Source: UMGS1590 sp900552455 (GTDB lineage Bacteria > Bacillota > Peptococcia > Peptococcales > Peptococcaceae). From it: 64,000 bases of DNA. The notes under the pieces were generated by a model, which had not been told where the DNA came from, made no database searches, and saw nothing but the letters and a program-made list of their open reading frames with translations. The stretch is taken from positions 1,798,001-1,862,000 of the forward strand of contig OZ007004.1 in NCBI GenBank assembly GCA_963931105.1, read 5' to 3'. The position numbers were made by a program, and so were the translations under genes. Of the stretch, positions 1 through 7,120 are shown in pieces. The stretch's first letter is position 1. Each line of letters starts with the position of its first letter.

Positions 1-103
1 AGAAGGCGTAGAGGAAAAAGAGCGCGAGCAGCGCAAAGCCGAGCAGGCTGTGCACGCGCAGCACGGTGACATTGTCGAAGATGGGCGCGAGGGTTTCAAG
101 CAT
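1..103 (-). CDS. N-terminus of a membrane protein (cut by window edge)
   Basis: Only the first 34 codons are present. The protein starts MLETLAPIFDNVTV and then enters a hydrophobic stretch (LLGFALLALFFLYAF) that reads as a first transmembrane helix. Its ATG shares one base with the stop codon of the XRE regulator upstream (TAATG), so the two are translationally coupled. Small XRE regulators paired this way with a small membrane protein are common in Bacillota, and the regulator probably controls this pair. The family cannot be named from so short a piece. Confidence 0.6.
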   Translation of the reverse strand, partial: MLETLAPIFDNVTVLRVHSLLGFALLALFFLYAF

Positions 104-327
104 TATTCATTCTCCTTAAAATCAAACAGATCTTCAATAGTGACGCCGAACACCTGAGCAATGCTGTAGGCCAGGAGCATCGACGGATTGTAGCGGTTGC
201 GCTCGAGCTGAACGATGGTCTGGCGCGAGACGCCTACGAGATCGGCGAGCTCCTGCTGGCTCATGCGCCTGGTCGCGCGGTAAACGTGGATCTTGCTTTC
301 GAATGCGTATTTGCTTTTTTTGGCCAC
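103..327 (-). CDS. Small XRE-family (Cro/CI-type) transcriptional regulator
   Basis: A 74-residue protein consisting of little more than one helix-turn-helix domain. SQQELADLVGVSRQTIVQLERN (residues about 23-44) gives the two helices and the recognition helix of HTH_3 proteins, and NPSMLLAYSIAQVFGVTIEDLF completes the five-helix fold. The start is a GTG at 325-327, 12 bases behind AGGAGG. A promoter lies just upstream (TTCACA at 384-389, 17-base spacer, TATAAT at 361-366, minus strand). The gene overlaps a membrane-protein gene by one base, so it probably senses or controls that partner. The ligand is unknown. Confidence 0.85.
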   Translation of the reverse strand: MAKKSKYAFESKIHVYRATRRMSQQELADLVGVSRQTIVQLERNRYNPSMLLAYSIAQVFGVTIEDLFDFKENE

Positions 328-360
328 GGCTACTCGCCTCCTTTTTGTTGGTCAGGTTTT

Positions 361-389
361 ATTATAATTTATTTCTTACAGTTTGTGAA
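361..389 (-). promoter_or_regulatory. Predicted promoter of the XRE regulator
   Basis: Read on the minus strand: TTCACA (384-389), a 17-base spacer, then a perfect TATAAT (361-366). It lies 34 bases upstream of the GTG start. Confidence 0.55.
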
Positions 390-410
390 AGATTTTTGCC
401 TGCAATGGGC

Positions 411-438
411 ACAAAAAATGAGCGCCCGTTGGACGCTC
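411..438 (-). terminator. Intrinsic terminator of the mutY-LCP unit
   Basis: On the minus strand GAGCGTCC and GGGCGCTC pair around an AAC loop (420-438) and are followed by ATTTTTT. It lies just past the stop codon of the LCP gene. Confidence 0.8.
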
Positions 439-446
439 GGTTTGTT

Positions 447-1712
447 TTATTGGACGTAGGCTGTGTTGCCGCTGCCGGTGGTGGTGTCGCTGCTGGTCGA
501 TCCGGAATCGCTGGAGGTGCCGCCGCCGTTTGGTGTGATGGTGGCGCCGGTGTTGTTGTTCCCTTCGTCGATGGTTGGGCGGGATGGCACGGTTTCGGTG
601 GTGGTGCCGCGGTAATCGTTGCCGGTGTTGGTCTCAGCCGGTGGCACGTAGGCGCCGCCGTAGCCTTCGTAGGTGGTGCCGCCTTCGCCGCTGCCGACGT
701 AGGAACCGTTGGTGTCATAGCCGTTATCGACCATACCGGCATTTTCGAGCAGATCTTCACCGCTGGTGGTGTCTTCGACGGAGCTTGCAAAATCGACAAG
801 GTCGAGGTCTGAGGCTTCGAGCTGTTTGCCATCTTCCATGAACTCTTTGTTGATGAGCTCGAGGATGCCGGATTCGGATGGAATGTAGTAGGAAAGTTCA
901 CCGATATATTCTGGCGAGCCAGGAAGGATGAACATTTCAATGCTGTCGGCGCTCATGCCCTGGGCCTGTTTGAAGAACCAGATCATTTCGCTGACGGTGA
1001 GATCGGTTTCCATTTCTTCGCTGACAACTTTGGCGAGAGCTGGAACTTTTGTGATGATGGATGCGCTCAGAAGTTCATTGCCGAGGGCTTCAAAGAAGAG
1101 CTGCTGCGCGCCGATGCGGCCGATATCGCCGGTGGCGTAGCCGGAACGGAAGCGCACGAACTGCAGCGCATGTTCGCCATCGAGAACCTGTTCGCCGGCT
1201 TTGATGTCGATCTCAAGATCTTGGTAAGGGTCGGAATACTGCAGGTCGTATGGAACGTCCATTTCGACACCGCCGATGGCGTCGATGGCCTGTTCAAATC
1301 CTTCAAAGGTGGTGATGGCGTAGCGATCGATCGGCAGACCGGTGAGCATTTCGACTTCGTGGATGGTCTGTTCGATGTTGCCCTTGTGGTCGACGCTGTA
1401 GGAGCCGTTGATCTTTACGATGTCGCGGTTGTCGACGTTGCTCATGGTATCGCGTGGGATGCTCAGGAGCTTGAGGGTTTTCTTTTCGGTGTTGAAGCTG
1501 GCAAGAACGATGGTGTCGGCGTTTTCGTGTTTGCCGTCGACGCCGCAGAGGAGGATGTTGTAGGTGTCGTCCTTGAGCACGTCTTCGTCGACGGTGCTGT
1601 CAGAGGAGGTTGGTGCTGTCGGCAGAAAATGATATGCTGCAAATCCTGCCCCGGCGACGACGGCGAGTGCCAGGACGAGGATGATGATCAATCGTGAAAA
1701 GAATTTTAACAT
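447..1712 (-). CDS. LytR-CpsA-Psr (LCP) family cell-wall polymer ligase
   Basis: A 421-residue membrane-anchored protein. Residues 5-27 form one transmembrane segment, so the catalytic domain should sit outside the cell. The LCP core covers about residues 50-290. It carries the family motifs: NILLCGVDGK; ADTIVLASFN; LLSIPRDTM (the arginine contacts the pyrophosphate of the lipid-linked substrate); INGSYSV; GGVEMDV; and QFVRFRSGYATGDIGRIGAQQ with its conserved arginines. LCP enzymes transfer undecaprenyl-linked polymers such as teichoic acid or capsule to peptidoglycan. The last roughly 90 residues are a low-complexity Ser/Thr/Gly tail rich in TTT and SGST runs, likely disordered in the wall. 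It lies 9 bases downstream of mutY and is probably co-transcribed. The exact polymer cannot be inferred. Confidence 0.9.
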   Translation of the reverse strand: MLKFFSRLIIILVLALAVVAGAGFAAYHFLPTAPTSSDSTVDEDVLKDDTYNILLCGVDGKHENADTIVLASFNTEKKTLKLLSIPRDTMSNVDNRDIVKINGSYSVDHKGNIEQTIHEVEMLTGLPIDRYAITTFEGFEQAIDAIGGVEMDVPYDLQYSDPYQDLEIDIKAGEQVLDGEHALQFVRFRSGYATGDIGRIGAQQLFFEALGNELLSASIITKVPALAKVVSEEMETDLTVSEMIWFFKQAQGMSADSIEMFILPGSPEYIGELSYYIPSESGILELINKEFMEDGKQLEASDLDLVDFASSVEDTTSGEDLLENAGMVDNGYDTNGSYVGSGEGGTTYEGYGGAYVPPAETNTGNDYRGTTTETVPSRPTIDEGNNNTGATITPNGGGTSSDSGSTSSDTTTGSGNTAYVQ

Positions 1713-1721
1713 GGTGCCCTC

Positions 1722-2789
1722 CTAGAGCAATTCTTCGAATAATTGGCTGCGATATGGGGAAAGCGCGCCAGCCATCGCGTAGGTTTCCTGAAGTGCGCTC
1801 GTTTCTACCCACAGTCCTTCAGTGAGAGGCGCAGGAGCGGCAAGCTGCACGAGCCAGCCTTGCATGTGCCATTCTCTGTGGGTGAAGAGATGCTTGGCGC
1901 GTCCGAGATCTGTGAGAGAATCGGGGGTGATGTTCAGGTTTTTCAGGTGGATTGCGAGAGCGTCGCGATCGAGTGTGCCGGGAAGATCGAGAAATTCCCA
2001 GAGCCCGGCGAGAAGTCCTCGCTGTGGACGTTTGTGGATCCACACTTGGGTGCCGCAGTTGAGGATGACAATGGTGTGCGGCTCGATTTGGCGCGGCTTT
2101 TTTGCTTTTTTGATCGGCAGGAGCCAGGTGAGCTGCTGCTTTTTTGCTTCACAGAGCGCTGCCAGCGGACAGGCTGTACAGCGAGGTGTGCCGTTCGCGC
2201 TGCAGATCATGGCGCCGAGGTCCATCAGCGATTGGTTGAAATCGCCAGGGCGGTGCGCCGGAACGAGGGACGCAGCCAGCTCTTTCAGTGGCTTTGCAGC
2301 AGACGCGACGTTGATCGGTCCGTCGTAAGCGGTGACGCGGCTGAGGATGCGCAGCACGTTGCCATCCACAGCGGCGACGCGTTCGCCAAATGCGATGGAG
2401 GCGATGGCGCCTGCAGTGTAAGGGCCGATGCCCGGGAGCGCGAGCAGATCGCTGTAGCTTTCCGGCAAGAGCCCGTTGTGTTCAGCGAGCAGGATCTGCG
2501 CCGCTTCACGAAGATGGTCGGCACGGGAATAATAGCCGAGCCCTTCCCAGAGCTTGTGGAGCCTGTCTTCACTGACGCGTGCGAGATCTGCGATCTGCGG
2601 CAGTTCTGTGATAAAACGTGTGTAGTAAGGGATGACGGTCTGCACCTGTGTCTGCTGGAGCATGATCTCCGAGAGCCAGACGTGATAAGGCGTCGGATCC
2701 TCGCGCCAGGGCAGCAGGCGGCGATTTTCGTCGTACCAGCTGAGCATCCTGTCTGCGAACGCCGCAGCCGACAGAGAAAATGTGCGCAT
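1722..2789 (-). CDS. mutY: A/G-specific adenine DNA glycosylase MutY
   Basis: A 355-residue base-excision repair enzyme that removes adenine mispaired with 8-oxoguanine. The HhH-GPD domain includes SEIMLQQTQV with the catalytic glutamate (E41), the LPGIGPYTAGAI hairpin and the catalytic aspartate in AVDGNVLRI. A four-cysteine iron-sulfur loop follows (CSANGTPRC-TA-C-PLAAL-C). The first gap is seven residues where family members usually have six. The C-terminal half is the NUDIX-like 8-oxoG recognition domain (RGLLAGLWEF). The ATG at 2787-2789 is preferred because GGGAGG lies 7 bases upstream. A longer reading to 2876 would run through the promoter. Confidence 0.93.
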   Translation of the reverse strand: MRTFSLSAAAFADRMLSWYDENRRLLPWREDPTPYHVWLSEIMLQQTQVQTVIPYYTRFITELPQIADLARVSEDRLHKLWEGLGYYSRADHLREAAQILLAEHNGLLPESYSDLLALPGIGPYTAGAIASIAFGERVAAVDGNVLRILSRVTAYDGPINVASAAKPLKELAASLVPAHRPGDFNQSLMDLGAMICSANGTPRCTACPLAALCEAKKQQLTWLLPIKKAKKPRQIEPHTIVILNCGTQVWIHKRPQRGLLAGLWEFLDLPGTLDRDALAIHLKNLNITPDSLTDLGRAKHLFTHREWHMQGWLVQLAAPAPLTEGLWVETSALQETYAMAGALSPYRSQLFEELL

Positions 2790-2823
2790 GCAAACGCCTC
2801 CCGTGAATAGTCTGTACAAAATA

Positions 2824-2852
2824 ATATTACCGTTTGCGCCGTGAAGCGTCAA
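2824..2852 (-). promoter_or_regulatory. Predicted sigma-A promoter of mutY
   Basis: Minus strand: TTGACG (2847-2852), 17-base spacer, TAATAT (2824-2829). The start of transcription would fall about 25 bases before the mutY ribosome site. Confidence 0.65.
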
Positions 2853-3046
2853 TATTGAATCAGGGATTGTCAACAATTTATTAGATGGACAAATCAGGCG
2901 GCGAATGACAGTGAAAATTCAAGAAAAGGTTTTGCAAGCGATTTCATAAGCTCGTGTGAAGAACGTGACGATTTTGTAAACGTTTTTTGCCGGAATTGTC
3001 ACTAAATTATATGGTTTCTTTCGTTTATGCGTGCTATAATAATAGT

Positions 3047-3292
3047 AACGAAATGACAAGGAGGCGGTCCGTTGTTTCATTCCATGCAATTGCTTAACGA
3101 AATTGCCTATCGCTATGCAAGATTAAAAGGATATGTCTTTGCTCGCTGAGTGCGACCGATGTGCATCCCGCAATAAGGCAATGGACAAACGACTGTAGAT
3201 TGGCGCTGGCTTTGTCCGCAGCGCTGTGAATCGAAACTAAAACTGAACATCAAAGATGCGCTCCTCGCATTCTCGCGGGGAGTGCGTTTTTT
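3047..3292 (+). ncRNA. Candidate stand-alone structured RNA of about 245 nt, class not identified
   Basis: A TATAAT at 3035-3040, preceded by TG-C (extended -10), would start a transcript near 3047. A strong intrinsic terminator ends it at 3292. No credible protein lies between, and the next gene has its own promoter. Several helices are visible: 3070-3083 pairs with 3177-3191 with a few mismatches, GCAATT pairs with AATTGC inside it, and GGCGCTG at 3202-3208 pairs with CAGCGCT at 3219-3225, extended by GATT/AATC. Size and the long imperfect outer helix recall 6S RNA, but I cannot match the sequence to 6S. The hallmarks of SRP RNA, RNase P RNA and T-boxes are absent. The stretch from 2853 to 3034 upstream holds no gene I can support. 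Confidence 0.45.
3258..3292 (+). terminator. Strong intrinsic terminator of the candidate RNA
   Basis: An 11-bp stem GCGCTCCTCGC / GCGGGGAGTGC with a six-base loop, followed by GTTTTTT. Confidence 0.85.
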
Positions 3293-3310
3293 ATTGCCGG
3301 CGCCGGACCA

Positions 3311-3339
3311 TTGCGCAGGGCGGCAAGTTGCGGTACAAT
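3311..3339 (+). promoter_or_regulatory. Predicted promoter of the CPBP gene
   Basis: TTGCGC (3311-3316), 17-base spacer, TACAAT (3334-3339), 41 bases before the ATG. Confidence 0.55.
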
Positions 3340-3380
3340 ACATTCATCTCAGATAATCTGGGACGAAGGAGGGTGAACCT

Positions 3381-4043
3381 ATGACAGCCAAAGATTCGAT
3401 CGACGTGTTTAAAAAGCTTCCGAAAAAGATGTTCGTTAAATGGGCGCTGTTTCTGATCGCTGTTTACGCGCTCTACGACGGTGTGTATATCTGGGCAGAT
3501 TCGAAGCGACTGATGCTCGACATGAGCGATGTAACGAGTGGATTGGTGCCGATCCTTGTGATGCACATCGATCTGCCGCTTTTTATCGGCAGCGTGCTCA
3601 TCTGCCTGCTTTTTGACAGACGGCGGATGCTGGCAGCGCTCGCCATCCGTAACAGCCGCGAGATTCTGTGGATGGCGCTTGGGGCGGTTTTCTTTATCGC
3701 AGTGGTGTTTTTCAAGGAACCGTCTGGCACAGTTGCTGCTTATGAGATCGTACAGGCGCTGGTCATCGCCGGTCTGCTGGAAGAGCTTCTCTTTCGCGGA
3801 CTGTTCTTTTCCTGGCTCGATGCTGCCGGGTGCGGCTGGCTCGCTTATTTTGTGAGCGGTTTGGCCTGGGGCGCGCATTATGGCATCCGCGCCATTGTTA
3901 CGAGCAGCACGATGACTTTCTGGGCCGTGTTGCCAGTGGCGATTTTCGGCGCTGTCGTCGGGACGCTCGCCGCCATTATTTATAAAAAAAGTGGCAGCCT
4001 CTGGCTCGTCGCTTATCTTCACGGAGCGCTCAGTCTCTTATGA
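3381..4043 (+). CDS. CPBP-family intramembrane protease-like protein
   Basis: A 220-residue polytopic membrane protein with about six hydrophobic segments. The CPBP (CAAX/Abi) motifs are all in place: EELLFRG (EExxxR) in the middle of the protein, FVSGLAWGAHYG with the second-motif histidine, and a final AYLHGALSLL with the third histidine. Members of the family are glutamate-type intramembrane proteases. In Bacillota many sit near bacteriocin or stress genes, but here the neighbours are a candidate RNA and rpmB, so no substrate is suggested. GGAGGG lies 9 bases before the ATG. Confidence 0.85.
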   Translation: MTAKDSIDVFKKLPKKMFVKWALFLIAVYALYDGVYIWADSKRLMLDMSDVTSGLVPILVMHIDLPLFIGSVLICLLFDRRRMLAALAIRNSREILWMALGAVFFIAVVFFKEPSGTVAAYEIVQALVIAGLLEELLFRGLFFSWLDAAGCGWLAYFVSGLAWGAHYGIRAIVTSSTMTFWAVLPVAIFGAVVGTLAAIIYKKSGSLWLVAYLHGALSLL

Positions 4044-4074
4044 GACGGCGCTCTGTCGTTTTTTGCGGAACAAT

Positions 4075-4129
4075 AAAAATAGGCCTATTGATAAGCTCGT
4101 CGACTTGCTCATCAATAGACCTATTTTTA
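4075..4129. terminator. Bidirectional terminator between convergent genes
   Basis: A stem of about 22 bp, from AAAAATAGGCCTATTGAT to ATCAATAGACCTATTTTT, with A and T runs on the two flanks. It serves the CPBP gene on one strand and rpmB on the other. Confidence 0.85.
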
Positions 4130-4156
4130 TGTATTGTTTGAAGATGGCTCGGCATC

Positions 4157-4348
4157 TTACTTTGCGCGCTGTACTTTGTTGGAACGCAAGCAGCGGGTGC
4201 AGACATTCAGTTTCTTAGGGGTTCCGTCAACTACAACACGAACCTTCTGAATGTTAGGCTTCCACGTTTTCTTGTTTCTGATATGAGAGTGGCTAACTTG
4301 CATGCCGGTTGCAGTACCTTTACCACAAATATCGCATTTTCTGGACAT
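4157..4348 (-). CDS. rpmB: 50S ribosomal protein bL28
   Basis: A 63-residue ribosomal protein of the zinc-ribbon (C+) type, with CDIC near the start and CTRC near the end as the metal ligands. SHSHIRNKKTWKPNIQKV is the standard L28 core. The ATG at 4346-4348 follows an AAAGGAGG sequence and gives the usual length. A longer reading up to 4468 has no support. It is alone between a bidirectional terminator and divergent zinc-finger genes. Confidence 0.97.
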   Translation of the reverse strand: MSRKCDICGKGTATGMQVSHSHIRNKKTWKPNIQKVRVVVDGTPKKLNVCTRCLRSNKVQRAK

Positions 4349-4511
4349 TACAAAACCTCCTTTAGCATCTGTGAAATCATACTTGATTAGGATAACAGAT
4401 AGACTGGGAAAAATCAAGGGCTTTTCAAGAAAAAGCGGGGGAATGTGTAAATTCCTCTGAGAGGGCACGCATCAAAATATTTTAATATGTCAACCATCGT
4501 CCCTGCGCCGC

Positions 4512-4540
4512 TTGCACCTCAAATAGCGCTGTGTTATACT
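4512..4540 (+). promoter_or_regulatory. Predicted promoter of the zinc-finger gene pair
   Basis: TTGCAC (4512-4517), 17-base spacer, TATACT (4535-4540). Confidence 0.6.
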
Positions 4541-4579
4541 AATTTTATTGGATCAGAAAACGTTTGGAGGGACTTTGTC

Positions 4580-4819
4580 ATGAGTACCGAAAGAAAATAC
4601 ACCAAAAACTATCCATTCTATAAAGAATATGTCTGCCCTGTCTGCGAAGGGCGCGGCGCCGTGGAATGCTGCAACGCTGACGGCACAGACTGTGCGCCGA
4701 TCCCATGCGATTATTGCGGCGGCAAGGGCACCATTGTTGAAAAGAACACCGCTGGTCTTATTGGCACGGCTGTGGTTGTGGTGGCGGTGATCGTCATCGC
4801 TGCGATCGTGCTGTTTTAA
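4580..4819 (+). CDS. Small DnaJ-type zinc-finger protein with a C-terminal membrane helix
   Basis: A 79-residue protein. Two cysteine-knuckle motifs, CPVCEGRG (about residues 18-25) and CDYCGGKG (about 42-49), match the CxxCxGxG units of the DnaJ zinc-finger. There are further cysteines between them (CCNADGTDC). The last 22 residues are purely hydrophobic (TAVVVVAVIVIAAIVLF), a tail anchor placing the zinc domain in the cytoplasm. There is no J-domain, so it is not DnaJ itself. The ATG is chosen because GGAGGG lies 9 bases upstream. The next gene, 16 bases away, has the same motifs, so the two probably act together. The function is unknown. Confidence 0.7.
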   Translation: MSTERKYTKNYPFYKEYVCPVCEGRGAVECCNADGTDCAPIPCDYCGGKGTIVEKNTAGLIGTAVVVVAVIVIAAIVLF

Positions 4820-4835
4820 GGGGGAAGGCGGATAA

Positions 4836-5402
4836 ATGGAAAAATCATCTCTCTTTCCCAAGATCGCCAGCCGCTGTGAAACCTGTCACGGCGCAGGCGT
4901 ACTGCCAGGCCGTTGCCGCGAGGACGAGCTCTTGCCATGCCCAACCTGCAAGGGCAAGGGTGTGATCGCGCGCAAAAAATCGAAAAAACACGTCGAGGAA
5001 CGCGCCTGCGACAATCCGAATTGCAAAAATGGTCGGGTGCAGCAGCTTACGGTCGTGGATGGTCGCGAGGTGCTGGCGGAAAAAGTCTGCCCGGTCTGCG
5101 ACGGCTACGGCGTCATCTACAATGAAACGGTGACAACGACCACTGTACACGAAAAATGTCCAACCTGTGGCGGCGCTGCAGTGATCACCGCTGGCGAAAT
5201 GCGTCGCAGAAAGCTCGAAAGTTTCTGCCCAGACTGCCACGGTACAGGCTACAAATTAGAAGAACAACCCGTCAAACGCGCCGCGCTTTTTGGCATCGGA
5301 GCGTTTATTTACCCTGCCTTCGCTGTGCTTGGCACAGGCTTTTCGCTGATGCTGAAGGGCGTGAAGGCGGCGATCACTACAAAAGTGCCGAAAAATAAAT
5401 AA
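4836..5402 (+). CDS. Protein with repeated DnaJ-type CxxCxGxG zinc motifs
   Basis: A 188-residue protein with five cysteine pairs in its first 140 residues: CETCHGAG, CPTCKGKG, CDNPNC, CPVCDGYG and a closing CPTCGG/CPDCHGTG pair. This gives one or two complete DnaJ central-type zinc domains without J-domain or substrate-binding domains. Near the C-terminus FGIGAFIYPAFAVLGTGFSLML looks like a membrane or membrane-associated segment. It follows the smaller zinc-finger gene in one operon (GGGGG ribosome site) and ends at a terminator. Possible roles include a redox- or folding-related membrane assembly factor, which is inference only. Confidence 0.65.
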   Translation: MEKSSLFPKIASRCETCHGAGVLPGRCREDELLPCPTCKGKGVIARKKSKKHVEERACDNPNCKNGRVQQLTVVDGREVLAEKVCPVCDGYGVIYNETVTTTTVHEKCPTCGGAAVITAGEMRRRKLESFCPDCHGTGYKLEEQPVKRAALFGIGAFIYPAFAVLGTGFSLMLKGVKAAITTKVPKNK

Positions 5403-5413
5403 TCTTTGCGATC

Positions 5414-5451
5414 AATGTAGGACTGCGCCCTGTGGTTCTACATTCTTTATT
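5414..5451 (+). terminator. Probable terminator after the zinc-finger genes
   Basis: AATGTAG (5414-5420) pairs with CTACATT (5438-5444) and a T-rich CTTTATTT follows. The U-run is imperfect. Confidence 0.5.
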
Positions 5452-5489
5452 TCACGCGTGCCCATCTGGGCGAAGGAGGAATTTGCACC

Positions 5490-5924
5490 ATGTTGTATGA
5501 TGATTTCAGAAAAGAAAAGATGCAGGCGTTGAAGGAAAAGGACAAGCTGAAGAACAAGGTCATCACGAATATCCTTTCCGACCTGATCTATATTAAGAAG
5601 GAACTTGGTCAGGAGCCAACGGAGGCGGACAGTGCCAAGGCGGTCGCCAAGCAGGTGAAGCAGGTAAAGGAAGCGATCGAGATGAGCAAGGATCGCCCGG
5701 ACAAGCTCGAAGAGCTGGAAGCGGAGCTGGCGGTGTTGGAGCAGTATATGCCAAAGCAGCTTTCGGAGGATGAGATCAAGGCAGAGGTGCTCGCGCTTCT
5801 CGATGAAAACGGCATCGGGCTTGATCCGAAGAACAAGGGCGCGATCATGAAGGTGGTCATGCCGGCGCTCGCTGGCAAGGCTGATGGCAAAGCGATCAAC
5901 AAGGTTGTATCGAGCCTGTTTTGA
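5490..5924 (+). CDS. yqeY: GatB/YqeY-domain protein
   Basis: A 144-residue all-helical protein of the YqeY family, related to the tail domain of the amidotransferase GatB and presumed to touch tRNA. Family features include the start MLYDDFRKEKMQALKEKDKLK, the middle ELAVLEQYMPKQLSEDEI and the end GKADGKAINKVVSS. In Bacillota it often follows rpsU, but here it stands behind a small hairpin (GCCCA/TGGGC, 5460-5471) with a strong AAGGAGG site. The stop overlaps the start of yraN (TGATG), so the two are co-translated. Confidence 0.9.
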   Translation: MLYDDFRKEKMQALKEKDKLKNKVITNILSDLIYIKKELGQEPTEADSAKAVAKQVKQVKEAIEMSKDRPDKLEELEAELAVLEQYMPKQLSEDEIKAEVLALLDENGIGLDPKNKGAIMKVVMPALAGKADGKAINKVVSSLF

Positions 5925-6280
5925 TGGATCGTCAGGAATTCGGGCGCGCCGGAGAAAAACGCGCAGAGCGTTTTCTGCGGGCACAGAAACATCGCATCGT
6001 GGCGAGAAATTATCGCGCGAAGCAAGGCGAGGTGGATATCATCTCGCTGGCGCCGGATCGCACGCTGGTTTTCACAGAGGTGCGCAGCAAGCACGATTGC
6101 ACGTATGGCCATCCGCTGGAGACGGTGGACGCGAAAAAGCAGCAGCGTGTGCGGCTGGCGGCGCGGCAGTTTCTCTATGAGCATCCGCGCTACGGCGATC
6201 ACGCCTGTCGCTTTGATGTGATCACGATCGTCGGCGAAGGCCGGGCGGCAAAGCTGGAATATTTCCCGGATGCGTTTTAA
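5924..6280 (+). CDS. yraN: YraN family (UPF0102) endonuclease-like protein
   Basis: A 118-residue protein with the restriction-endonuclease-like core of UPF0102. It carries GRAGEKRAERFL, ARNYRAKQGEVDII, LVFTEVRSK and the closing CRFDVITIV. Acidic residues in GEVDII and the ExK-like EVRSK form the presumed nuclease site. YraN proteins are widespread and their role is unresolved, with suggested links to recombination or DNA processing. The ATG overlaps the yqeY stop by one base. No separate ribosome site is visible, so coupling is likely. Confidence 0.9.
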   Translation: MDRQEFGRAGEKRAERFLRAQKHRIVARNYRAKQGEVDIISLAPDRTLVFTEVRSKHDCTYGHPLETVDAKKQQRVRLAARQFLYEHPRYGDHACRFDVITIVGEGRAAKLEYFPDAF

Positions 6281-6314
6281 GTCTACAAAAATTCTTGGAT
6301 TTTTGGCTGGAACG

Positions 6315-6343
6315 TTGACGTTATACTCCAGCTGTGATAAAGT
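6315..6343 (+). promoter_or_regulatory. Predicted promoter of the purine operon
   Basis: TTGACG (6315-6320), 17-base spacer, TAAAGT (6338-6343). This would start a leader of about 250 nt before purE. Confidence 0.5.
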
Positions 6344-6424
6344 AATAATGTAATACTATGTGCGTTTGGCACAAGAAGAAAGAAATAGATCACCGTCATT
6401 AGGATATATGTGAATATGTCATCA

Positions 6425-6524
6425 TGCGGGAAAGCATACCTAGGGTGGAAACAGTCCAACCAAGTGGTATGGGCACTTGGCTGCTACACCGAAGGGATAA
6501 AAGCCCAGGCGGGTAGGTTTCCTA
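6425..6524 (+). promoter_or_regulatory. ykkC-family riboswitch aptamer, probably the PRPP-sensing subtype
   Basis: The leader holds the ykkC hallmarks: ACCTAGGG at 6438-6445 on the 5' side, then ACACCGAAGGGATAAAAGCC (6486-6505) with the GGG-ATAAAA-GCCC hairpin. An outer helix closes it (GGGAAA at 6428-6433 with TTTCC at 6518-6522). Published ykkC subtypes sense guanidine, ppGpp, PRPP or nucleotides. The 3' segment GCCCAGGCGGGTAGGTTTCC and the position directly in front of purE point to the PRPP class, which switches purine synthesis on. The subtype is inference; family membership is well supported by the conserved strings. Confidence 0.8.
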
Positions 6525-6567
6525 CACTTTATCAGAAAGAGAGGAACCTATCCGCCTGGGCTTTTTT
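6503..6567 (+). terminator. Riboswitch-controlled terminator in front of purE
   Basis: GCCCAGGCGGGTAGGTTT (6503-6520) pairs almost perfectly with AACCTATCCGCCTGGGC (6545-6561), followed by TTTTTT. Its 5' arm is the 3' half of the aptamer, so the two folds exclude each other. Ligand binding should prevent termination. Confidence 0.85.
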
Positions 6568-6601
6568 GTTTGTAGCGATGATCAGAATGGAGGCAATTTG
6601 A

Positions 6602-7108
6602 ATGAGTGTACAAGTTGGAATTATCATGGGCAGTGACTCGGATTTTCCATTGATGAAGAAAGCCGTCGATGTCCTGGAAGAATTTGGCGTCGGTTATGAG
6701 GTGAAGGTGTCCAGTGCACACCGCACACCGGAGGATACGCTGACCTATGCGGAAACTGCTGTGGAACGCGGGCTCAAGGTGATCATCGCTGGTGCAGGCG
6801 CAGCAGCGCATCTGCCTGGGGTGATCGCAGCAAAGACGACGCTGCCTGTCATCGGTGTGCCGATCAATGCCACGGCGCTGAATGGTCTCGATGCGCTCTA
6901 CGCGATCGTGCAGATGCCATCTGGCGTGCCGGTTGCTTCTGTGGGCATCGATGGCGCGAAAAACGCCGGCCTCTTGGCGGTGCAGATCCTTGCAACTGCT
7001 GACGACAGCCTGCGTGACAAGCTCGCCCGTTATAAGGAAGATATGAAGGAATCCGTTCAGAAAAAGAACGCGAAGATCCAGGAAAACCTTGCTCAGAGTG
7101 ACAAGTAA
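6602..7108 (+). CDS. purE: N5-carboxyaminoimidazole ribonucleotide mutase PurE
   Basis: A 168-residue class I PurE. GSDSDFPLMKKA (residues about 10-21) and SSAHRTPE carry the catalytic serine, aspartate and histidine. AGAGAAAHLPGVIAAKT is the second conserved loop. It converts N5-CAIR to CAIR in IMP synthesis. A class I enzyme normally needs PurK to make N5-CAIR, yet no purK lies in this operon, so purK may be elsewhere. It is the first gene behind the riboswitch. Confidence 0.95.
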   Translation: MSVQVGIIMGSDSDFPLMKKAVDVLEEFGVGYEVKVSSAHRTPEDTLTYAETAVERGLKVIIAGAGAAAHLPGVIAAKTTLPVIGVPINATALNGLDALYAIVQMPSGVPVASVGIDGAKNAGLLAVQILATADDSLRDKLARYKEDMKESVQKKNAKIQENLAQSDK

Positions 7109-7120
7109 TGGAGGTATGTG

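Noticed and set aside
303..812. Plus-strand open frame opposite the LCP tail
   Set aside because: Low-complexity shadow of the Ser/Thr-rich C-terminus of the LCP protein.
6541..6561. CCGCCTGGGC in the purE leader as a sign of a ZTP (pfl) riboswitch
   Set aside because: The string is the 3' arm of the terminator and no ZTP 5' domain is present. The ykkC strings explain the leader better.
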